Below, in pieces: positions 36,080-46,828 of a stretch of DNA of 64,000 nucleotides (its first letter is position 1; every line of letters begins with the position of its first letter). This DNA comes from Georgfuchsia toluolica (lineage in GTDB: Bacteria; Pseudomonadota; Gammaproteobacteria; Burkholderiales; Rhodocyclaceae). A program made the position numbers and the translations under genes. The DNA is taken from positions 62,001 to 126,000 of the forward strand of contig NZ_CAJQUM010000001.1 in assembly GCF_907163265.1 (NCBI RefSeq), given 5' to 3'. The notes beneath the pieces were generated by a model. That model did not search any database. It saw only the letters and a list, made by a program, of their open reading frames with translations, and was not told the origin of the DNA.

Positions 36080-36204
36080 CTGAGGAGCCATTATCGCTAG
36101 ATCAGCCTGGTCCGAAAATATCCGATCAGGTCAGTTTCAACAAACCCGAGAAATCCACCGGTTTTCCTAAGGGGCTGTTCGCGCAATTGGTTTATTCGCT
36201 ATTA

Positions 36205-36280
36205 ACGGATGACCGTGATGGACTTGGCCTGACCTCCTGTTACCAGCCGCATCGCTTCAAGTTTGTACTCCAGCATGTTG
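36205..36280 (-). pseudogene. Possible fragment of another IS3-type orfA
   Basis: The minus strand encodes EYKLEAMRLVTGGQAKSIT before losing similarity. This resembles the start of orfA in other IS3-group transposases (FKLEAVRLV-type). It lies in the 281-base gap 36134-36414, where nothing else is seen. The fragment is short. Confidence 0.35.
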
Positions 36281-36414
36281 GCTGCCCGTTCCACCTGCTC
36301 TCTCGTTATCTCGCATCTCATGTTCCAGGTAATAGGAACAAGGTCAGCCAGCTAGATGATTTTCAGGTCCGAGATACGTGAACTACAGGGGCAAGAGCAG
36401 AGGTTTAGGGCTAA

Positions 36415-37074
36415 TCAAGATTTGCAATTTACAAAGGGAGGGAGCCATCCGCATTCACGGCAGTGTTGATTCGCCAGCACTGCCATTTGTATGACACTGC
36501 TGGTCGATTTGGACCCTAGTTTTCTGAGGAAACTGGCTCTGTGGGCTTCAACTGTCTTGTGGCTAATTTCGAGCATTTGCGCAATTTGCTTGCTTGTTTT
36601 TCCCTCAGCGACCAAGTTAAGCACTTCCTTTTCTCTCTGGGAGAGGCTATCAAACTTTTCAAAGTACCCCGTCGTCTTAGCCTTGCTTTCTAACTGATCC
36701 TTACACACCTTTAGCGCCGAGTTGATTGCGTCCAACAGGTCCTGGTTTTGATAAGGTTTTTGCAGGAAATCGATAGCCCCATTCTTTATGGCATGAGCTC
36801 CCATATGCGCATCCCCATATGCCGAAAGAAAAATAATGGGCAGTTGAAAGTTTCTTTCCAACAATACCTTCTGTAGCTGCAAACCGCTCATATTAGGCAT
36901 TCTGACATCGACTATAAGACATCCTAGTGAACAGCTAATATTCTCGTCTAGAAAGCTCTGAGCCGATGCAAACTCTTCAACCTTGAGCGACATGGAACCC
37001 ACTAGCCAAGCTATAGAATGCCTGACCGATTCCTCATCATCAATTACGAAAATTCTCGCATTATTTGAATCCAT
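36415..37074 (-). CDS. FixJ-type response regulator
   Basis: The 219-residue protein has a receiver domain with Asp56 in CLIVDVRMPNMSG and Lys in FLQKPYQNQDLL, as in FixJ/TtrR proteins. The LuxR-type DNA-binding domain has FDSLSQREKEVLNLVAEGK and LEISHKTVEAHRASFLRKLG. The gene is noticeably AT-rich compared with flagellar and housekeeping neighbours. It follows its partner kinase by 55 bases. Its targets are not in the window. Confidence 0.93.
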   Translation of the reverse strand: MDSNNARIFVIDDEESVRHSIAWLVGSMSLKVEEFASAQSFLDENISCSLGCLIVDVRMPNMSGLQLQKVLLERNFQLPIIFLSAYGDAHMGAHAIKNGAIDFLQKPYQNQDLLDAINSALKVCKDQLESKAKTTGYFEKFDSLSQREKEVLNLVAEGKTSKQIAQMLEISHKTVEAHRASFLRKLGSKSTSSVIQMAVLANQHCRECGWLPPFVNCKS

Positions 37075-37129
37075 CGTTATGGTCTCCTCTATATCGTCCT
37101 GCTGGTCCTCATGCCCTGATAATCTAGAA

Positions 37130-38794
37130 TTATTCTTGTGGTATGGGCAAAGTAAAACGGAATATTGATCCCTTCTTACCTGCTCTCGAATAAGTCAGAT
37201 CACCTTCATGTGATTCAATAATCGAACGGCAGATAGTAAGTCCTATTCCCATACCATTAGGCTTGGTTGAAAAATAAGGCTCAAAAACTTGCTTGGCGAT
37301 CCCTTTCTCCATTCCCTCTCCATGATCCTGCACTTTCACTTGTATTGCATTTTTGTTGTTGAGTTCGCTGCTGACAATAATAATGCGGCTCTCATTCGGC
37401 ATGCCACGCACAGCCTCGATGCTGTTCTTTAGAAGATTAAAAAGCACCTGCTCAATCTCGATTTTGCATAACGGCACCAAGGGCAGGTTTGTTGCCAATG
37501 ATTTTTTTACATTAATATTATTGCGCCGGATATCAAAATCCAAAAAGTTAATGATATCGTCAATTAAATGATTAATATTAGTGTATGTTTTATCTGGTTT
37601 GTGTTTGCTCACAAAATCCCGGACGCGTCCTAGAATTTGTCCCGCCTGCTCAAGGTGTTTGATGGCCAATCCAACACTATCACTTATTTCATCAACGCCT
37701 TTTACATTCTGTAGACGTAGCTGACATCCCAGAAGATAGTTCAATGCTGATACCAAAGGTTGGCCCATTTGATGAGCAAGTGCGGCGCCCATTTCAGAGG
37801 TGGAGTCGATCCTGGCCAATCGCGTTAGTTCTGCAAGCCTCAACCTTTCCAGTTCTTCGATCTTCTTGCGATAAGTGATATCGAAAAATGCCGCAACCAA
37901 AACTTGCTGATCTTGCAAGGGGAGAATGGACGAGCTGACGCTCAGCCAATGCCGCTTACCATCGTTCTTGATGCGCATTCCCACTTCGACACAGTCGATA
38001 TGGTCGTTCTGGTAATCCTTGTTCAGCCACGGGAGATTTGATTTGGGGATTTTTGTGCCATCAGCCGAAAAGAAATCCCGGGCGAGTTTCTGCCAGTTAG
38101 TTAAACGAGTATTTTTGCCAACGAGTTTTTTGAAGCCCTGGTTCGCTTCGAGAATTTGCCCATCCTGTGCGGTGATCGATATGCCAATCGGTAGCATATT
38201 GAACAACATACGATATTTCCTCTCACTCTCGTTCGCGATCTGCTCAGCTTTTTTGCGTGTGATAATTTCCTGGTTCAGGTTGTTGACATGTTTTGTAAGT
38301 TCGGCTGTTCGTTCGGCAACAATTATTTCCAGTTTCTCAACGTTAGCCTTCAATTTTTCTTCAAGGTTTTTGTGATCTGAGATGTCCTGTAGAACCCATA
38401 TGACACCCAGGTTCGGACGGTTTCGATCGATGATTCTCCCTGATATGACGCACCAGATATATGTCCCATCCTTGCGGACCATGGGACGTTCAGCGATATA
38501 AAAGGCGTTATCGTTATTTTTGAAAAAGCTGCGATCCTTCTCCCCGATTATCCTGTACGTATAATAATCCGGATAGAGTATGCTAACTGACTTGCCATCG
38601 AGTTCTTTTCTGTCATATCTGAACAGCTTCTCGAAATGCGGATTGCATTTTATTATGATTCTTTTTCGTACATAGCAAATCCCCACTGGAGTGTTTTGGA
38701 ATATGGCATTATTTATCTCATGCTCTAGCATGGGAACGCCTTCCATATACTCGGTTTCGTCTTTACCAATATCAACAGCGTGGGCATCTGTCAC
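37130..38794 (-). CDS. PAS-domain sensor histidine kinase (FixL/TtrS-like)
   Basis: The 554-residue cytoplasmic kinase has two PAS domains (about 25-145 and 190-310) joined by a coiled coil (about 145-190). Its dimerisation helix with His341 (SEMGAALAHQMGQPLVSALN) is of the FixL-like QPL type. The HATPase_c domain (DHGEGMEKGI, NGMGIGLTICRSIIESHEG) is complete. The gene is AT-rich and flanked on both sides by transposase traces, suggesting acquisition by transfer. The sensed signal cannot be told: no haem- or flavin-binding residues could be assigned with confidence. Confidence 0.92.
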   Translation of the reverse strand: MTDAHAVDIGKDETEYMEGVPMLEHEINNAIFQNTPVGICYVRKRIIIKCNPHFEKLFRYDRKELDGKSVSILYPDYYTYRIIGEKDRSFFKNNDNAFYIAERPMVRKDGTYIWCVISGRIIDRNRPNLGVIWVLQDISDHKNLEEKLKANVEKLEIIVAERTAELTKHVNNLNQEIITRKKAEQIANESERKYRMLFNMLPIGISITAQDGQILEANQGFKKLVGKNTRLTNWQKLARDFFSADGTKIPKSNLPWLNKDYQNDHIDCVEVGMRIKNDGKRHWLSVSSSILPLQDQQVLVAAFFDITYRKKIEELERLRLAELTRLARIDSTSEMGAALAHQMGQPLVSALNYLLGCQLRLQNVKGVDEISDSVGLAIKHLEQAGQILGRVRDFVSKHKPDKTYTNINHLIDDIINFLDFDIRRNNINVKKSLATNLPLVPLCKIEIEQVLFNLLKNSIEAVRGMPNESRIIIVSSELNNKNAIQVKVQDHGEGMEKGIAKQVFEPYFSTKPNGMGIGLTICRSIIESHEGDLTYSRAGKKGSIFRFTLPIPQE

Positions 38795-39470
38795 TATCAG
38801 GGGCGCTCTGCAAAGGGTGCTGCCTAATATATAAACACAAAATCAGAATAACAAGCTTTATTACGCTAATTTCAATATTGCCAATAATAAACTACCGATT
38901 TTAGTCTGTGAGTGTGGCCACTGCTGTCCGGGTAATGAAGGGGCAAATTTCTGAAAGTCATGATTGACGCGGATTTTCTGAGCGATGAGGGGGTCGATTT
39001 GAACGGTGCTTGCCAATTCGGGCAGTCTTCCGGGCTTTTGTCCGGAGGCCGCCATGAACACCGGCAAGACGCTGTCCACCCAACCCATGGATTTCCGCTC
39101 GGTCGGTGCGGCAGTATTCCGAGCTTTATCCACGTCTCCGACGGCAGGCTGCACGCCGTCCATGCTCTCGAACAAGCGCTTCTTTGTAGTCAGAGAATGC
39201 GGTCAAGACACAAATCTGGATCGCGGTATCGGTCTATGTCCTCGTTGCCATTATCAATAAACGACTGAAACTGGATGCTTCTCTTTACACTTTGCTACAG
39301 ATTTTGTCAGTTACGCTTTTCGAGAAAATGTCCTTGCAGCAAGCTTTTCCGGGCAGGGACGCCGGTTCCGACAACATCACTTTCAACAACCAGTTGAATC
39401 TATTTGCGTTTTAAACGGACAGCAGTGAAGTATGACCATAAATGATCGCCCTACAAATGGCTGAAAACGC
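38795..39470. other. Long gap upstream of rpsB with possible transposase debris
   Basis: This 676-base stretch has overlapping short frames on both strands, none with a convincing start and family. A plus-strand segment from ATG 39054 reads NTGKTLSTQPMDF, similar to the beginning of IS4-type transposases, and then drifts. It is probably a decayed insertion boundary between the acquired kinase gene and the rpsB operon. Confidence 0.3.
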
Positions 39471-39476
39471 TATAAT
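39471..39476 (+). promoter_or_regulatory. Candidate -10 element of the rpsB operon promoter
   Basis: A perfect TATAAT lies about 136 bases upstream of the rpsB start. The -35 region (around GCCCTA, 17 bases upstream) is weak. The position gives a leader of about 130 bases, consistent with a regulated ribosomal-protein mRNA. Confidence 0.5.
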
Positions 39477-39533
39477 CCGCCGCCTGTCTTGGCCGTGAGT
39501 CTGTAAAGGCGAACGGAATAGGCAAATTCACAC

Positions 39534-39581
39534 GCCCGGCGCCGAATGGGTGATCCCGCAAGGGTTTGCAAGCGGCCGGGC
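39534..39581 (+). promoter_or_regulatory. Possible S2-binding leader hairpin of rpsB
   Basis: GCCCGGC (39534-39540) pairs with GCCGGGC (39575-39581), enclosing GAATGGGTGATCCCGCAAGG, 30 bases before the start codon. Proteobacterial rpsB-tsf leaders are known to bind S2 for autogenous repression. Whether this stem is that element is inferred from position and structure. Confidence 0.4.
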
Positions 39582-39611
39582 GGAGGTCTTAACCCATATC
39601 GGAGATATCCC

Positions 39612-40364
39612 ATGAGCACTACCATGCGTGAAATGCTGGAGGCGGGCGTCCATTTCGGACACCAGACTCGCTTCTGGAACCCCAAGATGGCTCCTTATAT
39701 TTTCGGCCATCGCAACAAGATTCACATCGTCAATCTCGAAAAGACACTGGCCAAGTATCAGGAAGCGATGGCCTTCCTCAAGAAGCTGTCGGCCAAGAAG
39801 GGCTCCGTGCTCTTTGTCAGCACCAAGCGTCAGGCCCGCGAGATTCTCGCCGAGGAAGCGCAGCGCGCCGGCATGCCTTATGTCGACGAACGCTGGCTGG
39901 GTGGCATGCTCACCAACTTCAAGACCGTCAAGTTGTCGATCAAGCGCCTCAAGGATCTGGAGCAGATGTCGATGGATGGCACTTTCGAGCGCCTGTCGAA
40001 GAAGGAAGCGCTGACGGCCAAGCGCGAACTGGAAAAACTGCAAAAGAGCATCGGCGGCATCAAGGACATGACTGGTTTGCCCGATGCGCTGTTCGTGATC
40101 GATGTTGGTTATCACAAGATCGCCATCGTCGAAGCCAACAAGCTCGGCATTCCCGTGATCGGCGTGGTCGATACCAACCATTCGCCCGCAGGTGTCGATT
40201 TCATCATTCCTGGCAATGACGATTCGAGCCGCGCGATCCGTCTCTATGCTCAGGGCGCGGCGGATGCGATTCTCGAAGGCCGCAATCAGTCGATCACCGA
40301 AGTGGTGCAGGCGATGGCCGGCGACGACGAGTTCGTCGAGGTCAACGAGGAAGCTGGCGAGTAA
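39612..40364 (+). CDS. rpsB: 30S ribosomal protein S2
   Basis: The 250-residue protein begins [20 protein letters not shown]. It contains [39 protein letters not shown] and [20 protein letters not shown], all standard S2 segments. ATG 39612 follows GGAG at 39600-39603. It is first in the conserved rpsB-tsf-pyrH-frr cluster. Confidence 0.98.
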   Translation: MSTTMREMLEAGVHFGHQTRFWNPKMAPYIFGHRNKIHIVNLEKTLAKYQEAMAFLKKLSAKKGSVLFVSTKRQAREILAEEAQRAGMPYVDERWLGGMLTNFKTVKLSIKRLKDLEQMSMDGTFERLSKKEALTAKRELEKLQKSIGGIKDMTGLPDALFVIDVGYHKIAIVEANKLGIPVIGVVDTNHSPAGVDFIIPGNDDSSRAIRLYAQGAADAILEGRNQSITEVVQAMAGDDEFVEVNEEAGE

Positions 40365-40412
40365 ATAATCAGCCATGGAGCAGGGATCATGGAGAAGATC
40401 GATTCAAGGGTT

Positions 40413-40440
40413 TTCTCTGGGTCCTCTGTGATCTCTGTGG
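40413..40440. repeat. CTCTGTG-type repeat unit between rpsB and tsf
   Basis: The gap contains TCTCTGGGTCCTCTGTGATC followed by TCTGTGG, the inverse of the CACAGAGGAC units near flgH (2381-2429). Only the short unit is present, not the whole mosaic element. Confidence 0.5.
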
Positions 40441-40468
40441 TGTGTCTGTTTTGATTCTGGAGCAAACA

Positions 40469-41374
40469 ATGGCGGAAATTACCGCAAGCATGGTGAAGGA
40501 ACTGCGCGAGAAGACCGACGCGCCGATGATGGAATGCAAGAGGGCCCTGACCGAGGCCGCAGGGGACATGGACCGGGCCGAAGAGATTCTTCGCGTCAAA
40601 CTGGGCAACAAGGCCAGCAAGGCGGCGGCGCGCATCGCCGCCGAAGGCGTGGTGTCTATTCATATCGCTGCCGATGGTAAAGTCGGCAGCATTTTCGAAA
40701 TCAACAGCGAGACCGACTTCGTCGCCAAGAACGACGAATTCCTCAAACTGGCGGCCGATTGCGCCAGGCTGATCGCCGAAAAGAATCCTTCTGACATCGC
40801 TGCCCTGGCGGCGCTGCCGCTGGGCGAGGGGACTGTGGAATCGACCCGTGCCGCGCTGGTCGGCAAGATCGGCGAAAACATGTCGCCGCGCCGCTTCACC
40901 CGCATTGAGGCCAAGGGCAAGCTGGCTTCCTATATCCACGGCGGCGCGAAGATCGGCGTGCTGGTCGACGTGGTCGGTGGCGACGAACAACTGGCCAAGG
41001 ATCTGGCTATGCACATCGCCGCTTCCAAGCCGAAGTCGCTGGATGCCTCCGGTGTTCCTGCTGAACTGCTTGAAACCGAACGCCGTATCGCCATCGAAAA
41101 GGCGCGCGAAGCCGGCAAGCCCGAAGCTATGCTGGATAAGATCGCCGAAGGTACGGTGCAGAAATATCTCAAGGATGTGACCCTGCTCGGCCAGGTCTTC
41201 GTCAAGGCCGCGGACGGCAAGCAGACCATCGAGCAATTGCTGAAGGCAAAGGGTGCCTCGGTCGCCGCTTTCGCGCTGTACGCGGTCGGCGAGGGCATCG
41301 AGAAGAAGGTCAACGATTTCGCGGCCGAGGTTGCGTCTCAGGTCGCGGCCCAGGCGGCGGTCAGGAAAGACTAA
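40469..41374 (+). CDS. tsf: Translation elongation factor Ts
   Basis: From ATG 40469 the protein has 301 residues. It starts [20 protein letters not shown] and has the EF-Ts cores [19 protein letters not shown] and [15 protein letters not shown]. Near the end it has [19 protein letters not shown]. It recycles EF-Tu by nucleotide exchange. It is separated from rpsB by 104 bases containing a repeat unit. Confidence 0.98.
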   Translation: MAEITASMVKELREKTDAPMMECKRALTEAAGDMDRAEEILRVKLGNKASKAAARIAAEGVVSIHIAADGKVGSIFEINSETDFVAKNDEFLKLAADCARLIAEKNPSDIAALAALPLGEGTVESTRAALVGKIGENMSPRRFTRIEAKGKLASYIHGGAKIGVLVDVVGGDEQLAKDLAMHIAASKPKSLDASGVPAELLETERRIAIEKAREAGKPEAMLDKIAEGTVQKYLKDVTLLGQVFVKAADGKQTIEQLLKAKGASVAAFALYAVGEGIEKKVNDFAAEVASQVAAQAAVRKD

Positions 41375-41378
41375 GCCG

Positions 41379-42104
41379 ATGCCAGAAGCCGGCAAGCCCG
41401 TCTACAAGCGCATCCTGCTCAAGCTCTCAGGTGAAGCCCTGATGGGCGATGATGCCTATGGCATCAATGGCGCCATGCTGGCCGGGATTGTTGCCGAAAT
41501 CAGGTCGGTGGCCGAACTTGGCGTCGAGATCGGCGTCGTCATCGGCGGCGGCAATATTTTTCGCGGCATGGCGGGCGCCTCGACCGGTATGGATCGGGCG
41601 ACGGCCGATTACATGGGCATGCTGGCGACGGTGATGAATGGCATGGCCTTGTCCGATGCCCTGCGTCAGGCTGGAATCAATTCGCGCGTGCAGTCGGCCC
41701 TTTCCATCGAGCAGGTGGTCGAGCCTTACATTCGTGGCAAGGCGATCCGCTATCTCGAAGAGGGCCGGATCGTCGTGTTTGCCGGCGGTACCGGCAATCC
41801 TTTTTTCACCACCGATACTGCGGCCGCCTTGCGCGGTTCGGAGATCGGTGCCGAGATCGTGCTCAAGGCGACCAAGGTCGATGGGATTTACACGGCCGAT
41901 CCGAAACTGGATCCGCAGGCCACGCGCTACACGCGCATCAGCTTTGACGAGGCAATCAGTCGCAACCTCAGGATCATGGATGCGACGGCGTTTGCCTTGT
42001 GCCGCGACCAGCGCCTGCCGATCAATGTGTTTTCAATTTTCAAGCCCGGCGCGTTGAAGCGCGTCGTGGCCGGCGAAGACGAAGGTACTTTTGTTCACGT
42101 TTGA
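41379..42104 (+). CDS. pyrH: Uridylate kinase
   Basis: The 241-residue enzyme phosphorylates UMP to UDP. It starts at ATG 41379, four bases after tsf. Segments [56 protein letters not shown] and [20 protein letters not shown] are typical of the bacterial amino-acid-kinase type. A longer frame starting at 41253 overlaps tsf and is not coding. Confidence 0.97.
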   Translation: MPEAGKPVYKRILLKLSGEALMGDDAYGINGAMLAGIVAEIRSVAELGVEIGVVIGGGNIFRGMAGASTGMDRATADYMGMLATVMNGMALSDALRQAGINSRVQSALSIEQVVEPYIRGKAIRYLEEGRIVVFAGGTGNPFFTTDTAAALRGSEIGAEIVLKATKVDGIYTADPKLDPQATRYTRISFDEAISRNLRIMDATAFALCRDQRLPINVFSIFKPGALKRVVAGEDEGTFVHV

Positions 42105-42122
42105 CACTAACGGAGATTGGTG

Positions 42123-42680
42123 ATGATTGCCGAACTCAGAAAATCAACCGAGCAGCGCATGCAAAAGAGCATCGATGCACTCAAGAGCGACTTGGGCAAG
42201 ATCCGCACCGGGCGCGCCCATACCGGCATCCTCGACCATGTGCAGGTCGAGTATTATGGCTCCATGGTGCCACTCAGCCAGGTGGCGGGGGTGACCCTGA
42301 TCGATGCCCGTACCATCGGCGTCCAACCTTGGGAAAAGCCCATGCTGGCCAAGGTCGATAAGGCGATTCGCGAGGCCGATCTGGGCCTCAATCCGGCCGC
42401 ACAGGGCGACGTGATCCGCGTGCCGATGCCGTCATTGACTGAAGAGCGTCGCCGCGAGCTAATCAAGGTGGTCAAGCAGGAAGGCGAAAACGCCAAGGTG
42501 GCGATCCGCAACCTGCGCCGCGATGCCAACAACCACCTCAAGGACGCGCTCAAGAAAAAGGAAGTCTCGGAGGACGACGAACGTCGCGCCCAAGACGACA
42601 TCCAGAAGCTGACGGATCGCTTTGTCATCGAAGTCGACAAGCTGCTGGCCGACAAAGAGAAGGATTTGATGGCCGTCTGA
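42123..42680 (+). CDS. frr: Ribosome recycling factor
   Basis: The 185-residue protein contains [39 protein letters not shown] and [20 protein letters not shown], a full RRF. ATG 42123 follows CGGAG at 42111-42115; upstream in-frame TTG and GTG codons are less suitable. It dissociates ribosomes after termination with EF-G. Confidence 0.97.
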   Translation: MIAELRKSTEQRMQKSIDALKSDLGKIRTGRAHTGILDHVQVEYYGSMVPLSQVAGVTLIDARTIGVQPWEKPMLAKVDKAIREADLGLNPAAQGDVIRVPMPSLTEERRRELIKVVKQEGENAKVAIRNLRRDANNHLKDALKKKEVSEDDERRAQDDIQKLTDRFVIEVDKLLADKEKDLMAV

Positions 42681-42694
42681 AGCGGTCATAACTC

Positions 42695-43495
42695 ATGACT
42701 CACGTCAGTTCGACGCAGGAGATACCGGAGGCCAGCAGCATGCCCCGGCATGTCGCGATCATCATGGACGGCAACGGCCGCTGGGCGAAAAAGCGCCATT
42801 TGCCGCGCGCGGCCGGGCACAAGAAGGGCGTCGATTCGGTCCGTGCCATGGTGGGCGCGTGCATTGGGCGTGGCATCGAATACCTGACGATATTTGCCTT
42901 CAGTTCCGAGAACTGGCGCCGTCCCGAGGAAGAAGTGTCTTTCCTGATGGGACTCTTCAACTCGGTGCTCGAAAGAGAGATCGGCAGGCTGCACAAGAAT
43001 GGCGTGCGCCTCAAGCTGATCGGCGATCTTTCCCGCTTCGAGCCGCGACTGGTGGAACTGATCCGGCATGGCGAAGCGCTGACCGCGGACAATCGCAAGC
43101 TCACACTGACAGTGGCGGCCAATTACGGCGGCCGCTGGGACATCATGCAGGCCGTCAATGCCCTTTGCCGCGAGCATCCGCAGCAAGCCGGCCAATTCAC
43201 CGAGCAGGATCTGGCGCCTTATCTCGCGATGGCCTATGCGCCTGAACCGGATTTGTTCATCCGCACCGGCGGCGAGCAGCGGGTAAGCAATTTTCTGTTG
43301 TGGCAACTGGCGTATACCGAATTTTATTTCACCGACAAGCTGTGGCCCGAATTCAATGCCCAGGCTCTGGATGCGGCCATCGTTTCCTACCGCAGCCGTG
43401 AGCGCCGCTTCGGTCGTACCAGCGAGCAACTCATGGCGACTGCCGACGTGATAGCTGCCAAGGCTGCTGATAAACCGCTCGTCCAAAATGCTTGA
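42695..43495 (+). CDS. uppS: Undecaprenyl diphosphate synthase
   Basis: The 266-residue cis-prenyltransferase makes the C55 lipid carrier for cell wall. It has the active-site segment [20 protein letters not shown] (Asp25), [20 protein letters not shown] and [20 protein letters not shown]. The first 15 residues before MPRHV are a poorly conserved extension, and an ATG at residue 16 could also serve. It overlaps cdsA by eight bases. Confidence 0.97.
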   Translation: MTHVSSTQEIPEASSMPRHVAIIMDGNGRWAKKRHLPRAAGHKKGVDSVRAMVGACIGRGIEYLTIFAFSSENWRRPEEEVSFLMGLFNSVLEREIGRLHKNGVRLKLIGDLSRFEPRLVELIRHGEALTADNRKLTLTVAANYGGRWDIMQAVNALCREHPQQAGQFTEQDLAPYLAMAYAPEPDLFIRTGGEQRVSNFLLWQLAYTEFYFTDKLWPEFNAQALDAAIVSYRSRERRFGRTSEQLMATADVIAAKAADKPLVQNA

Positions 43496-44279
43496 GCAGC
43501 GCGTCGTCACGGCGCTGGTTTTGCTTGCCGTTTTAGTCTCGATCCTGTTCTTTCTACCCGCCGCCGGTGCGGTTGCCGCGTTTGCGCTTATCGCCACGCT
43601 GGCAGCCTGGGAATGGAGTCGTCTGCTGTTGGCTTCCAGGCAGGGCCGCGTGCTGTTCCCGCTTTGGATTTTGGCCTGCTGTGGTTTATGTCTGTTGTAT
43701 CCCCAATTGCAGTTGTTGTTGTGTGCACTGGCCGCTGTGTTCTGGTTGCTGGTTCCCGTCTGGCTTGCGCGGCGCTGGCCGTTGCCGCATGGAGTGATGG
43801 GGTATTTGATCGGCACCGTTGTGCTGCTGCCGGCCTGGATCGCCATGACGCATCTGCATGATGCAGGCCCCTGGGTGTTGCTGGCGGCACTGGCGCTGGT
43901 GTGGGCGGCCGACATTGCCGCCTATTTTGTTGGCCGTGCGCTGGGACGTCACAAGCTGGCTCCCGCCATCAGTCCCGGCAAGACCTGGGAAGGGGCCGCA
44001 GGCGCGGTGATTGGCGGTCTGGTTTATGTGTTTTTATTGCGGCAATATGCCGGACTGTCCATTCCGGTAAACCTGTTCATGCTTGCGCTCGGAACGATGT
44101 TGCTGATTGCCGTCAGCATTGTTGGCGATTTGTTTGAATCGATGATCAAGCGCCAGGCGGGGGTCAAGGATAGCAGCCAGTTGCTGCCCGGGCACGGTGG
44201 CATTCTGGATCGTATCGATAGCCTGACTTCGACGTTGCCGATGCTGGTGGTTATAAGCAGTTTCTGGCAGCAGACATGA
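43488..44279 (+). CDS. cdsA: Phosphatidate cytidylyltransferase
   Basis: The 263-residue polytopic inner-membrane enzyme makes CDP-diacylglycerol. The C-terminal signature is present: [33 protein letters not shown], then [20 protein letters not shown] and [14 protein letters not shown]. Its stop overlaps dxr by four bases. Confidence 0.96.
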   Translation: MLEQRVVTALVLLAVLVSILFFLPAAGAVAAFALIATLAAWEWSRLLLASRQGRVLFPLWILACCGLCLLYPQLQLLLCALAAVFWLLVPVWLARRWPLPHGVMGYLIGTVVLLPAWIAMTHLHDAGPWVLLAALALVWAADIAAYFVGRALGRHKLAPAISPGKTWEGAAGAVIGGLVYVFLLRQYAGLSIPVNLFMLALGTMLLIAVSIVGDLFESMIKRQAGVKDSSQLLPGHGGILDRIDSLTSTLPMLVVISSFWQQT

Positions 44280-45463
44280 CCCGCAAAAAAATTACCCTGC
44301 TCGGAGCTACCGGCTCCATCGGCGCCAGCGCGCTGGATGTGATCGCGCGCCATCCCGAGCGCTATGAGGTCTTTGCGCTGACGGCCCATCGGCAGAACGA
44401 TGCCCTGTTCGACCTGTGCCATCGTTATCGTCCGGCCTATGCCGTTACGGCCACGGCAGAGGCCGCCATGGCCTTGCGCGCGAAGCTGATGGAAGCAGCC
44501 GTTGCGACGGAGGTACTGCACGGCAGCGAGGGCCTGACTGCGGTGGCACAGGCGCCCGAGGTGGATAGCGTTCTCGCCGCCATCGTCGGAGCAGCAGGGT
44601 TGGTGCCGACGCTGGCCGCGGTGAAAGCGGGCAAGCAGTTGCTGTTGGCCAACAAGGAAGCACTGGTCATGGCCGGGCAGCTTTTCATGACCGAAGTGGC
44701 CCGCTCGGGTACGGTGCTGCTGCCGATTGACAGCGAACACAATGCGATATACCAATCAATTACAAGATATATATCGAATAACCTATCAGCATGTGGCGTG
44801 CGCAAGATCATCCTCACCGCTTCCGGTGGTCCGTTCCGGACCGCTTCGCGGAAAAGCCTGGAGTCAGTCACCCCCGAGCAGGCCTGTGCGCATCCCAACT
44901 GGTCGATGGGCCGCAAGATTTCCGTTGACTCGGCGACCCTGATGAACAAGGGGCTGGAAGTCATCGAAGCGCACTGGCTGTTCGACATGCCGCCCGAGCG
45001 CATCGACGTCGTGGTGCATCCGCAAAGCGTCATTCATTCGCTGGTCGAATACGTGGATGGTTCCACCCTGGCCCAGCTCGGCAACCCGGACATGCGCACG
45101 CCGATTGCGTATGCGCTGGCTTATCCCGGACGCATCGATGCCGGCGTCAAACCCCTGGATTTGTTCGAGGTGGCGCAACTCACCTTTGAGCGTCCCGACC
45201 GGCAGCGTTTCCCCTGTCTCGACCTGGCTTACCAGGCGTTGCGTGCCGGTGCTGCCGCTCCTGCAGTATTGAACGCGGCCAATGAGATCGCGGTCGAAGC
45301 CTTTCTCGACCGGCGTCTGCCATTCATGCGAATCGCCGCGGTGATTTCCTCGACCCTCGATCAGGCAGCGGCTCATGAGGCACTCGGCATTGAGCAGGTG
45401 CTGGAGGTCGATCGCCAGGCCCGGCAGATAGCGACCGGGATGGTCCGGCGTTACGGCGCATGA
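44276..45463 (+). CDS. dxr: 1-deoxy-D-xylulose 5-phosphate reductoisomerase
   Basis: The 395-residue enzyme makes MEP in isoprenoid synthesis. NADPH-binding [62 protein letters not shown] and [17 protein letters not shown] are all present. An unusually AT-rich patch (about 44745-44790) encodes [16 protein letters not shown] where relatives have a more conserved segment, without changing length. Confidence 0.97.
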   Translation: MTRKKITLLGATGSIGASALDVIARHPERYEVFALTAHRQNDALFDLCHRYRPAYAVTATAEAAMALRAKLMEAAVATEVLHGSEGLTAVAQAPEVDSVLAAIVGAAGLVPTLAAVKAGKQLLLANKEALVMAGQLFMTEVARSGTVLLPIDSEHNAIYQSITRYISNNLSACGVRKIILTASGGPFRTASRKSLESVTPEQACAHPNWSMGRKISVDSATLMNKGLEVIEAHWLFDMPPERIDVVVHPQSVIHSLVEYVDGSTLAQLGNPDMRTPIAYALAYPGRIDAGVKPLDLFEVAQLTFERPDRQRFPCLDLAYQALRAGAAAPAVLNAANEIAVEAFLDRRLPFMRIAAVISSTLDQAAAHEALGIEQVLEVDRQARQIATGMVRRYGA

Positions 45464-46824
45464 GCATGCTCTGGACCGTGGGAGCGTTTATTGTGGCGCT
45501 GGCGCCGCTGATCATGGTGCATGAGTTCGGCCATTATCTGGTGGCGCGTTGGTGCGGGGTCAAGGTGTTGCGGTTTTGCGTCGGATTCGGCAAACCGCTA
45601 TTGTCGAAGCGCTGGAGCAGGGATGGTACCGAATGGGCGCTTGCCGCCATTCCTTTTGGTGGCTACGTCAAGATGCTCGACGAACGCGAGGAGCCGGTAG
45701 CACCCGAGTTGTTGCCGTTCGCCTTCAATCGCCAGCCGGTTTTCAAACGCATGCTCATCGTGGTGGCGGGCCCGCTCACCAACCTTCTGTTTGCCGCTGT
45801 CATTTACTGCGGCATTTTCATGGCCGGCGTGACCGATCTCAAGCCGATACTGGGCGAACCGGCAGCCGGGAGCCCGGCGGTGCTGGCCGGTTTTCAGTCG
45901 GGTGATCGTGTCACCTCGATCAACGGGGAGGCGATTGCGACCTGGTCCGAGATGCGCAAGGCCCTGCTCGAAGCGATGATGGACCGGCAGCAGTTGGAAA
46001 TAACTGTCGTTACCAGCGGCAATCATGCAGAGATACGAGCACTCAAGCCCGTGCTGACCCAGGACGGCGATCTTGAGGGGGATCCGGCGGAAAAACTCGG
46101 CATGACGCTTCTGCGTCCCCGGCTGGATCCGGTGATTGGCGCGGTGACGCCGGATTCCCCGGCGGCGTTGGCCGGACTACAGCCGGGCGACGTCGTGCTC
46201 TCCATTGATGGCAGCGTCATCGCGAATTGGGGGCAGGCGGTGGAGCGCATACGCCCGGCCTATGACAAAGTGCTGACGATCGACGTTATGCGTTCAGGTA
46301 CGCAAAAACGATTCCAACTGGCCCCGGTCAGGATCATCGAGAATGGGCTGCCCATTGGAAGGTTGGGGATTGCAGTTAAGCCCGATCCGGAGCGCTACGC
46401 GCCGTTGATGATCGAGGTGCGCTATGGCTTGTTCCAATCCCTGGGGCATGCTGCGGTCGAAGTCTGGGATACTTCGGCGCTCAGCCTGCGCGTGATCGGG
46501 CGCATGATTGTGGGGCGGGTTTCGATCAAAAATATATCCGGCCCGGTGACGATTGCCGACTATGCGGGGCAGTCGGCAAAGATGGGTATATCACCTTATC
46601 TGCGCTTCATTGCGTTCATCAGCATCAGTCTCGGCGTACTCAACCTGCTGCCCATTCCAGTGCTGGATGGCGGGCATTTGATGTATTATCTGGTCGAACT
46701 TTTCAAGGGCAGTCCAGTCTCCGACAGTGTTTTGGAAGCCGGTCAGAAAATCGGTTTTGGCATTCTCGGGCTGCTGATGCTGTTTGCTTTGTACAACGAC
46801 ATACACCGTTTGATTGCCGGCTGA
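45460..46824 (+). CDS. rseP: Regulated intramembrane protease RseP
   Basis: The 454-residue site-2 protease has HEFGH at 21-25 in the first membrane helix and the second zinc motif [16 protein letters not shown] near the C-terminus. Two PDZ domains (about 110-195 and 205-290) lie between. It cleaves anti-sigma factors such as RseA and removes signal peptides. It is placed between dxr and bamA as in many proteobacteria. Confidence 0.97.
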   Translation: MSMLWTVGAFIVALAPLIMVHEFGHYLVARWCGVKVLRFCVGFGKPLLSKRWSRDGTEWALAAIPFGGYVKMLDEREEPVAPELLPFAFNRQPVFKRMLIVVAGPLTNLLFAAVIYCGIFMAGVTDLKPILGEPAAGSPAVLAGFQSGDRVTSINGEAIATWSEMRKALLEAMMDRQQLEITVVTSGNHAEIRALKPVLTQDGDLEGDPAEKLGMTLLRPRLDPVIGAVTPDSPAALAGLQPGDVVLSIDGSVIANWGQAVERIRPAYDKVLTIDVMRSGTQKRFQLAPVRIIENGLPIGRLGIAVKPDPERYAPLMIEVRYGLFQSLGHAAVEVWDTSALSLRVIGRMIVGRVSIKNISGPVTIADYAGQSAKMGISPYLRFIAFISISLGVLNLLPIPVLDGGHLMYYLVELFKGSPVSDSVLEAGQKIGFGILGLLMLFALYNDIHRLIAG

Positions 46825-46828
46825 TGAC

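Larger units (their letters stand above)
35293..36133 (-). mobile_element. Decayed IS3-family insertion sequence
   Basis: The element is bounded by imperfect terminal inverted repeats: TGACCTGACTGGTTTTATCG then GACCA (35293-35317), and the inverse of TGACCTGATCGGATATTTTC then GGACCA (36108-36133). It is 841 bases, shorter than the usual 1.2 kb, because much of orfB is deleted. Orientation is minus. No clear target-site duplication flanks it (GCCCG against GTTTC), which suggests that it is old. Confidence 0.85.

Noticed and set aside
40286-43915. Long minus-strand frames across rpsB-tsf-pyrH-frr-uppS-cdsA
   Set aside because: All are opposite conserved housekeeping genes with strong motifs.
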